NCBI GenBank assembly: GCA_937925385.1
Contig: CALEWN010000213.1
Coordinates: 1-13,392, forward strand
Length of the DNA stretch: 13,392 nucleotides
Direction of reading: 5' to 3'
From: an uncultured Senegalimassilia sp.
GTDB taxonomy: Bacteria; Actinomycetota; Coriobacteriia; Coriobacteriales; Eggerthellaceae
Shown here: positions 9,106 through 13,392 of the stretch, one piece after another
Layout: each line of letters begins with the position of its first letter
Numbering within the stretch: the first letter of the stretch is position 1
Position numbers and translations under genes: made by a program
Notes under the pieces: model-generated
The model's database searches: none
What the model was told of the DNA's origin: nothing
Seen by the model: the letters and a program-made list of their open reading frames with translations, nothing else

Positions 9106-9124
9106 AGGGGTATAGCAATCCCCT
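9106..9124. promoter_or_regulatory. Inverted repeat AGGGG-N9-CCCCT overlapping a -10-like site
   Basis: Five-bp arms (9106-9110 and 9120-9124) flank TATAGCAAT. On the minus strand the centre reads ATTGCTATA, similar to a -10 box. The position, about 140 bases before the hydratase start, suits an operator over a promoter. No convincing -35 at standard spacing was found, and a second -10-like site (TATATC) lies closer to the gene near 9015-9020. Confidence 0.3.
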
Positions 9125-9164
9125 ATGAGCGAGATAATCAATCCCAACCCGGATTCGAAAAGAC

Positions 9165-9257
9165 GCAGCTACAGCCCTTACGGGCGGCTCCAATGCAGCT
9201 TCGCCTGTTCATGATCGGCAAGGTTGCAGCCCCGAAGGGCGGCTCCAATACAACCTT
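9165..9257 (-). ncRNA. Tandem structured RNA units upstream of the hydratase gene
   Basis: Two 38-nt units (9220-9257, then 9165-9202 in transcription order) start 55 bases apart. Read on the minus strand, each has an outer 7-bp stem, a 5'-side internal loop (Y)ATTGGAGCC, an inner stem GCCC/GGGC closed by a tetraloop, then TG and the second half of the outer stem. The outer stem is AAGGTTG/CAACCTT (7 of 7 pairs) in one unit and GAAGCTG/TAGCTGC (5 of 7 pairs) in the other, so sequence changes while pairing is largely kept. The tetraloop is UUCG in one and GUAA in the other, both stable RNA loops only in this orientation. The core sequence is otherwise identical. No known riboswitch class was recognised. 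A DNA-level REP repeat or paired operator is the alternative. It belongs to the hydratase leader only if transcription starts upstream of 9257. Confidence 0.5.
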
Positions 9258-9586
9258 GGCGTTCAACTGGGCAGGTGATCGTTCGGTCGAATATGCGTCC
9301 CATCCCCGCGTCCCCCGACGCATCACGTGGGATTTATTGCGAGAACCGACCGGCACCGCAGCAGCGGGCCCGCTTCAGTCCTCAGGAGCCAGCCTACCCC
9401 ATTCCGCTCAACGATTGCAGTCTTGTATTGCCCTCGCTTTCGGAGTACAGGGAGGGCGGCGAATAGGGAATCGCGGCGGACTAGCCGGGCCACTCGCGGC
9501 GGGGAGCACGCAGACTAGCCGGAGTGCCCACGGCGCCACGGGAAGCCCGCCCGCAACCACTCGACATTCAATGTCAGCACCCCGCG
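9258..9586. other. Intergenic stretch without a recognisable gene
   Basis: Open frames here have no start context or recognisable motif. The only pattern seen is a 10-bp direct repeat GACTAGCCGG at 9479-9488 and 9513-9522. A promoter for the minus-strand RNA units would be expected in the first part (above 9257), but none is obvious. Confidence 0.5.
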
Positions 9587-9750
9587 ACTTCTGGATGGTT
9601 TTGCAGAAAATGGGCCCTGATTTTGACACGAGTCTGGGCTTCTGGGCGGTTTGCTGCGGGCGCGGCTCGTTACAGACATCGCCGACCTGGGGAAATGCCG
9701 GTTCCTCGCGTCCTTTCAAGCCAAAACCACCTGCAAAACCGCCCAGAAGT
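9587..9750 (+). mobile_element. Miniature inverted-end element, copy A
   Basis: The left end ACTTCTGGATGGTTTTGCAG (9587-9606) is matched in inverted form at 9731-9750 (CTGCAAAACCGCCCAGAAGT), 18 of 20 positions agreeing. A third, directly oriented copy of the end motif lies inside at 9639-9654 (CTTCTGGGCGGTTTGC). It is homologous along its length to copy B in reverse orientation, sharing an identical block GCAGAAAATGGGCCCTGA with the following TTTTG, and the block CATCGCYGACCTRGGGAAA. It is non-coding at 164 bp. It behaves like a MITE or similar dispersed repeat; no target duplication is evident. Confidence 0.6.
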
Positions 9751-10129
9751 TCCGAGCAGGATTGCACAATGAGAAAACCGGCGCTTCCGACGCAATCAAC
9801 TTGCGCCAGCATTCGCGCAAACCGCCCGAACCCTCAACACGAAGCCCCTGCCCGAACGCTCGGCACCGAATCGCCGAAGAGAACCGCGCCTCGGATGAAA
9901 ACGTTGTAGCCGATTTCGCGATGCGTGCGGCTGTCAACCCAGTAGCGCCACACCGTCGATCGCGGCTGAACGGAGACGACAGTGCCTTCCTAAGAAAGTT
10001 TTTACCTGATCAGCGTCTATATCGCCCTCTCATCACAGCGAAACGGCTTCGATGTGCCGCATCACCTTGAACGCGAAAAACCCGACACATCGAATGGTAA
10101 CCGACAGGAACGCCAGCAAGGCGCGCAAC
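9751..10129. other. Intergenic stretch between element A and the ATC-hydrolase-like gene
   Basis: No intact gene is supported. A 52-codon minus-strand frame (9834-9989, ending in TGA, with TAG just before it and no start codon with a ribosome site) reads with protein-like composition (for example STVWRYWVDSRTHREIGYN) and may be a degraded gene fragment, although this is weak. A 9-bp inverted repeat follows at 10048-10094. Confidence 0.4.
10048..10094. repeat. 9-bp inverted repeat TTCGATGTG / CACATCGAA downstream of the ATC-hydrolase-like gene
   Basis: Perfect 9-bp arms (10048-10056 and 10086-10094) are separated by 29 bases. They lie 36-82 bases past the stop of the minus-strand gene at 10130. 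On the minus strand the spacer includes GGGTTTTT soon after the first arm, so a termination role is possible, but the loop is long and the T run sits inside it. Confidence 0.35.
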
Positions 10130-10723
10130 TCAACCGTCTTCGTTCCTGAAGAAATGGAAGTCGCAGCAGTCGCCGCCGTAGCCGAGGGTTTTTGTGCGCG
10201 AGAAACCCATTTTGCGCAAGCCGCCGTAATTCACGTCGTCCACATCGCAGAACAGCGGGCACAATTCGGGGCAGCCGGCGTCCACGCAGGCATCGTGCCA
10301 CAGGCATTTCGTGATGCGCGCATCGAAGAAGCTCCGGCCGTGATCCTGCGTGCTTTCCCATAGGTCGCTTGTGCGCATGACGTGCAAGAACATGCGCTTG
10401 TAGATAGCGAAAAATCCGGGAACCACCTGCATCTTCGCAGTTGACGCATGCTTTTGGGCCGCCACAACGTCCATCATGTAAGCGCGCATGAGCGCAAGCG
10501 CGAGCTCGTCTGGAAGTCGGCTTTCCATAAGCGCTTTGTACAAGGCGATACGCGGAAGAATGGTCTGCTTGAGCGTTTTCGCCCGGTTCGCCGATTTGCC
10601 CGTTACACCGGCAACCAGCTGGCCGAGCAATTCCGACTGACGAGCGAACAGATCACAAGCAACGCTATCCTCAAGCCGTTCGACCAGAAACGCCTTGATA
10701 TCCTTTTGCTGTTTGATGCCCAT
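10130..10723 (-). CDS. L-2-amino-thiazoline-4-carboxylate hydrolase (ATC hydrolase) family protein
   Basis: The 197-residue protein fits the ATC hydrolase family (named for an enzyme opening the thiazoline ring in bacterial L-cysteine synthesis from ATC). The family look comes from the C-terminal half: a cysteine-rich run (Cys140, 146, 151, 155, 159), then LFCDVDD (157-163), a GFSRTKTLGYGG segment (173-184) and a closing Cys-Cys-Asp-Phe (186-189). The N-terminal half is helical with YKALMESRLPDELALAL (62-78), typical of the family. Many family members occur in anaerobes without any ATC pathway, so the real substrate is uncertain. The start at 10721-10723 has AGGAGG (10732-10737) eight bases upstream. 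It is a single gene with its own promoter candidate and lies between inverted copies of a miniature element. Confidence 0.72.
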   Translation of the reverse strand: MGIKQQKDIKAFLVERLEDSVACDLFARQSELLGQLVAGVTGKSANRAKTLKQTILPRIALYKALMESRLPDELALALMRAYMMDVVAAQKHASTAKMQVVPGFFAIYKRMFLHVMRTSDLWESTQDHGRSFFDARITKCLWHDACVDAGCPELCPLFCDVDDVNYGGLRKMGFSRTKTLGYGGDCCDFHFFRNEDG

Positions 10724-10766
10724 GGCCCTTGCCTCCTGAAGCCTGCGGACCCGTTGAACCGCAGAA

Positions 10767-10797
10767 AGTATAGCACGGTAAACTGTAGGTGTCGCAA
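10767..10797 (-). promoter_or_regulatory. Candidate sigma70-type promoter of the ATC-hydrolase-like gene
   Basis: On the minus strand TTGCGA (10797-10792) and TATACT (10772-10767) are separated by 19 bases. The -10 lies about 44 bases before the start codon. The -10 is close to consensus, while the spacer is two bases longer than optimal. Confidence 0.45.
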
Positions 10798-11075
10798 CTT
10801 GACCGCAAGCCTCGCGCTTACACTGCCGAAAACACGAAGCCGACGTTCGCGGTCGTGCGAGAACGCCCTCATCAGAGCCCGCCCGAGCCTCTCATCGATG
10901 CCGAAATGCGATGGGCCTTCCCGCTTCTTCAGGGAGGCTGCAAGGTGTCAGGCAAACCTTTAAAAATGATTGATGAGTGCGTGGTTTACCCATGATCGAG
11001 GAGGGGCCTGCGTGCGACGATGCAGCCCATTTAAGGGAATTCCATGCTGAACCGGCTACCGATGCCCCGTCCGCA
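10798..11075. other. Intergenic stretch before element B
   Basis: These bases separate the divergent minus- and plus-strand transcription units. No gene, terminator or promoter with good spacing was found. Open frames on both strands lack ribosome sites and recognisable motifs. Confidence 0.45.
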
Positions 11076-11240
11076 ACTTCTGGGCGGTTTTGCAGGCAGT
11101 TCGAGCCCGAATGGCTGCAAGGCGCTGACGTTTCCCTAGGTCAGCGATGCCGGCAGCGGATTACACGCGCGGAAAACCGCGCAGAAGTCCGGAACCCATG
11201 GCAAAATCAGGGCCCATTTTCTGCGAAACCGCCCAGAAGC
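11076..11240 (-). mobile_element. Miniature inverted-end element, copy B (reverse of copy A)
   Basis: The ends are ACTTCTGGGCGGTTTTGCAG (11076-11095) and its inverted near-match CTGCGAAACCGCCCAGAAGC (11221-11240). An internal third motif copy lies near 11167-11188 (..AAAACCGCGCAGAAGT). Read on the minus strand it aligns with copy A from end to end, including a conserved 23-base block at 11202-11224. It is non-coding. The two copies bracket about 1.3 kb that contains the gene at 10130-10723. Confidence 0.6.
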
Positions 11241-11387
11241 CGCATGGCGCGGGCGCGAGGTACAGGCGGCGAGCGCAAGCAACAGGCGCGGGCATGGGCA
11301 CGAGCTCGAGCAGCAAGCCGGGCCCCAGGACGCGGAAGGCAGGCGTCGGGCCCGCGCGGCGGCCCGAAACTTTTCTCATTTCCCCAC

Positions 11388-11416
11388 TTGCGCGCTGCCT
11401 TGAGGCATGCTACTGT
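11388..11416 (+). promoter_or_regulatory. Promoter of the clpP leader
   Basis: TTGCGC (11388-11393) and TACTGT (11411-11416) are separated by exactly 17 bases, with TGC directly before the -10 (extended -10 type). The expected transcription start is near 11422-11424, immediately before the first hairpin of the leader. Confidence 0.6.
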
Positions 11417-11422
11417 CTTAAG

Positions 11423-11508
11423 CACCCGAGGGTCGCGAGACCCGCCTCCTGGCAGATAGGCCTTGCGCCTATAGGAGTTGCCGATGCAGCTGCCGTGCAT
11501 CGGATTTT
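11423..11508 (+). ncRNA. Structured leader RNA with bulge-loop pseudoknot and terminator-like hairpin, upstream of clpP
   Basis: Three stems follow the promoter. P1 is GGGTC-GCGA-GACCC (11430-11443), closed by a GNRA loop. P2 joins CTCCT (11446-11450) to AGGAG (11473-11477) around ATAGGC/GCCTAT (11456-11461, 11467-11472), leaving GGCAG (11451-11455) as a 5-nt bulge. P3 is CCGATGCA/TGCATCGG (11481-11488, 11496-11503) with loop GCTGCCG and a following ATTTT. The GGCAG bulge is complementary to CTGCC in the P3 loop (pseudoknot), and GGCA can alternatively pair with TGCC at 11479-11482, which would break the base of P3. This layout suits a riboswitch or other attenuator, or a short independent RNA. 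No known class was recognised. Confidence 0.5.
11481..11508 (+). terminator. Terminator-like hairpin within the clpP leader
   Basis: An 8-bp perfect stem with a 7-nt loop is followed by A and four T (11505-11508). The T run is short, so termination may be partial or conditional. Position before the gene suggests attenuation and not the end of an upstream transcript. Confidence 0.4.
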
Positions 11509-11513
11509 CCCAT

Positions 11514-11598
11514 ACAACCTTATATGCGACGCCCTGCGCATGGCAGCTCATGCTAGCTTGCTGCCGATTTGCGCCTTCTCTATTGCGTCCTAGGTTGT
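11514..11598 (+). promoter_or_regulatory. Second folded domain of the clpP leader
   Basis: ACAACCT (11514-11520) pairs perfectly with AGGTTGT (11592-11598), enclosing two hairpins: ATGCG/CGCAT (11524-11528, 11537-11541) and GGCAGC/GCTGCC (11542-11547, 11560-11565). The closing stem ends 16 bases before the Shine-Dalgarno site. The GGCAGC arm could also pair with the loop of the upstream terminator-like hairpin. Confidence 0.35.
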
Positions 11599-11626
11599 CC
11601 CGTCTCGCCCTCGGAAGGAGCTCGTC

Positions 11627-12223
11627 ATGAGCGAATATGCATTCGTCTATCAGCCTCAAATCATCCGCGAAACCGCAGAAGGCCTCAATCGCCTCGACAT
11701 CCGCGACGAGATGCTCGACCAACGCGAACTCGAGCTTATGACCTCGGTGGATGCCGAATCCTGCGCCGTCGTCATCCGCGGCCTGCTTCATCTTCAGCGC
11801 CAAGATCCCACGACGCCTATCACGCTTTATATCAACAGCCCGGGCGGCGAAGTCCAGTCCGGCCTGGCGCTTTACGACGTCATGCAAGCCGTGAGCTGCC
11901 CCATCCGCACCGTGTGCCTCGGCATGGCGGCAAGCATGGGAGCGCTGCTGTTCATCGCCGGCGACGAACGCGAAATCTTGCCGCACAGCCGCGTCATGAT
12001 CCACGACCCGCTCATCGGCGCCGGCGCTGGCGGCAGCGCGCTTTCCGTGAAGGCCCGGGCCGACGACCTCATGCGCATCCGAGACATCACGGCCGGCGTC
12101 ATCGCGCGGCACAGCGGCATGCCGATCGAGCGCGTCTTCGAGCTTACGGCATCCGACACCTATTTCGAAGCGGAGGAAGCCGTCGAAGCGGGCCTTGCGG
12201 ACCGCGTTATCACCAGGCTTTGA
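11627..12223 (+). CDS. clpP: ClpP-family (S14) serine protease
   Basis: The 198-residue protein matches ClpP along its length, close to the usual 193-207. The catalytic triad is visible: Ser103 in GMAASMGA, His126 in LPHSRVMIHDP and Asp177 in TASDTYFEAEEAVEAGLAD. YINSPGG (68-74) is the oxyanion-hole and substrate-strand motif. ClpP normally forms a tetradecameric barrel fed by an AAA+ unfoldase; no clpX or clpA lies next to it here. The residue after His126 is Asp where housekeeping ClpPs usually have Gln, and the handle region (131-145) is Gly/Ala-rich. Those differences and the coupling ATPase downstream suggest an accessory paralogue. The ATG has AAGGAG (11615-11620) six bases upstream. 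It is followed after 87 bases by the next gene with no terminator, so the two probably share a transcript. Confidence 0.92.
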   Translation: MSEYAFVYQPQIIRETAEGLNRLDIRDEMLDQRELELMTSVDAESCAVVIRGLLHLQRQDPTTPITLYINSPGGEVQSGLALYDVMQAVSCPIRTVCLGMAASMGALLFIAGDEREILPHSRVMIHDPLIGAGAGGSALSVKARADDLMRIRDITAGVIARHSGMPIERVFELTASDTYFEAEEAVEAGLADRVITRL

Positions 12224-12310
12224 CGGGGTGTCGGCCGCGAGGTGCGGCAACTGCTTCCCCAAACCCCCCTATTCACCAGCGCAAACCTGTAACAGAAAGC
12301 GAAAGCAGCC

Positions 12311-13392
12311 ATGATAGACAACCGTGCGAACGCCCGCGCCGCCTACGCGGGGCAGCTTATCCTCACCTCCGGACACGCCGCGAGCATGGACTCGTGGGCG
12401 ACCGGCCTCAACAACAACGTGCTCGTTCTGGGCTGTTCCGGATCGGGCAAAACGCGCAATTTCCTGAAGCCCAACCTGCTGCAGTGCGAGGGTTCCTACG
12501 TCGTGCTCGATTCCAAGGGCCGCCTATATGACGAGATGGCGCCGTATTTGCGGGCCCATGGGTACGTCGTCGATCGCCTTGACTTCACCACCATGGACGG
12601 CGAGATCGGCTACGACCCGCTTCACCACGTTCGCTGGCGCAAAGGTCGCCCTCTTGCGCAGGACATCATCGCGATCGCCAGCGCGCTGTTCCCCCGTGCG
12701 GACATGGGCGACGACCCGTTTTGGGCGGGCGCAGCGGCCAACTACGTTGCCAGCTACATCGCCTACGTGTTCGAGGCGCTGCCCGATCGGGAATGGAACA
12801 TGGCGTCGGTGGTGAGCGTGTACGAGCAGGCGTGCGAAGGCAACGCCGAAGCGCTGTTCGCCGACCTTTCCAAGCAAGACCCCGATAGCTACGCGGCTTC
12901 GCTGTTCCGCCGCGCAAGGAGCACGGCGCGCGCCGACAAGATGCACTCGAGCATTATGGGCATCATCGCCGCAAACCTGCTGCCGTTGACGTTCGACGGC
13001 GCGCTCGCATCGTTTCGCAAGGCGCAGCAAATCGACTTTTGCGACCTTGGGCGCGAACGGCGCGCGCTGTTCGTGACCATGGACGACATGGACCGCAGTT
13101 TGGCGCCGCTGACCAGCCTTTTCATTCGCCAAGCGTTCTCAAGCCTGTGCGATTTCGCAGACACGCGCTGCGATGGCGGGCGTCTGCCCGTGCCCGTTCG
13201 CTTCATGTTGGACGATTTTGCGAACCTGACGCTGCCCGGCTTCGACGACGTGCTTTCCGTCATCCGCAGCCGCGAGGTCAGCTGCACCATCATCTGCCAA
13301 ACGGTCAGCCAGCTTGAGGCGCGCTACGACCAGGCGGTGGCGAACTCGATCATCGGCAACTGCGACCGCCACCTGGTACTGGGCTTCCAAGC
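12311..13392 (+). CDS. VirD4/TraG-type type IV coupling ATPase, C-terminus cut by window edge
   Basis: The first 360 residues show a hexameric DNA-pumping ATPase of the T4SS coupling-protein family. Walker A is GCSGSGKT (41-48), followed by KPNLLQ and LDSKG (66-70, usually DPKG). Walker B is FMLDDFANL (298-306), with Asp-Asp in place of the usual Asp-Glu. QTVSQLEARYDQA and GNCDRHLVLG then follow, as in TraM-recognition/TraG_N-type families. An in-frame TAA at 12290-12292 with no start between it and the ATG fixes the N-terminus, so the two transmembrane helices typical of VirD4 are absent. The ribosome site is weak (GAAAG at 12301-12305 or nearby). It probably follows clpP in one operon. It may serve a conjugative element, but no relaxase or other transfer gene is in view. 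Confidence 0.88.
   Translation, partial: MIDNRANARAAYAGQLILTSGHAASMDSWATGLNNNVLVLGCSGSGKTRNFLKPNLLQCEGSYVVLDSKGRLYDEMAPYLRAHGYVVDRLDFTTMDGEIGYDPLHHVRWRKGRPLAQDIIAIASALFPRADMGDDPFWAGAAANYVASYIAYVFEALPDREWNMASVVSVYEQACEGNAEALFADLSKQDPDSYAASLFRRARSTARADKMHSSIMGIIAANLLPLTFDGALASFRKAQQIDFCDLGRERRALFVTMDDMDRSLAPLTSLFIRQAFSSLCDFADTRCDGGRLPVPVRFMLDDFANLTLPGFDDVLSVIRSREVSCTIICQTVSQLEARYDQAVANSIIGNCDRHLVLGFQ

Noticed and set aside
9165..9257. Minimal CRISPR array (23-bp core, 32-bp spacing)
   Set aside because: Only two units exist, the core differs in the loop positions, flanking arms pair with each other, and no cas gene is present.
9193..9909. 238-codon plus-strand and 134-codon minus-strand (9408-9812) open frames
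   Set aside because: They pass through the structured RNA units or the miniature element, lack ribosome sites and look like no known protein; part of the translation simply repeats the element sequence.
11343..11378. GGGCC/GGCCC hairpin followed by a T-containing stretch as a terminator
   Set aside because: The T run is separated from a short stem by several bases, and no plus-strand gene precedes it.
11207..12262. 351-codon minus-strand open frame
   Set aside because: It runs antisense through clpP, its structured leader and part of element B, and has no recognisable motif; the ClpP catalytic triad on the plus strand settles the coding strand.
12524..13132. 202-codon minus-strand open frame
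   Set aside because: Antisense to the coupling ATPase, which has clear Walker motifs.

Overview
The window is GC-rich, with Shine-Dalgarno sites of the AAGGAG type and gene families common in anaerobic gut Actinobacteria. The best guess is class Coriobacteriia, Eggerthellaceae-like (Eggerthella, Gordonibacter, Slackia or Adlercreutzia type). This rests on composition and gene content and not on a marker gene. No tRNA, rRNA or CRISPR array was recognised.

Layout. Positions 1-6623 (minus strand) hold one giant secreted surface protein of at least 2207 residues. It has a signal peptide, BspA-type leucine-rich repeats, many beta-sandwich-like segments, a helical region with a hydrophobic Gly-rich hairpin, a chitobiase C-terminal-like domain, a Gly/Pro-rich stalk and a C-terminal membrane anchor; its last few residues lie outside the window. 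A 472-base gap follows, containing a 282-bp element with inverted ends. Next come three separate minus-strand genes: a TM1586-like nitroreductase (7096-7839), a MaoC/hydratase-2-type enoyl-CoA hydratase (8092-8970) with a strong downstream terminator, and an L-2-amino-thiazoline-4-carboxylate hydrolase family protein (10130-10723). From 11388 the plus strand carries a promoter, a heavily structured leader, a ClpP-type serine protease (11627-12223) and a VirD4/TraG-type coupling ATPase (12311 to the window end).

The two long non-coding stretches are not empty. Upstream of the hydratase, 9165-9257 holds two 38-nt units that fold the same way on the minus strand. Their outer stems covary and their tetraloops are exchanged (UUCG in one, GUAA in the other), which suggests a tandem structured RNA. 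Two copies of a 164-165 bp miniature element with inverted ends (9587-9750 and 11076-11240) lie in opposite orientation on either side of the 10130-10723 gene. The clpP leader begins just after a good promoter. It contains a bulged hairpin whose 5-nt bulge is complementary to the loop of a following terminator-like hairpin, which resembles a regulatory RNA switch.

How the genes may work together. The clpP and coupling-ATPase genes probably form one transcript and may be the edge of a conjugative or other mobile module that continues past 13392. The four minus-strand genes look independently transcribed, because each is separated by long gaps, repeats or a terminator. No common pathway for them can be shown from this sequence.
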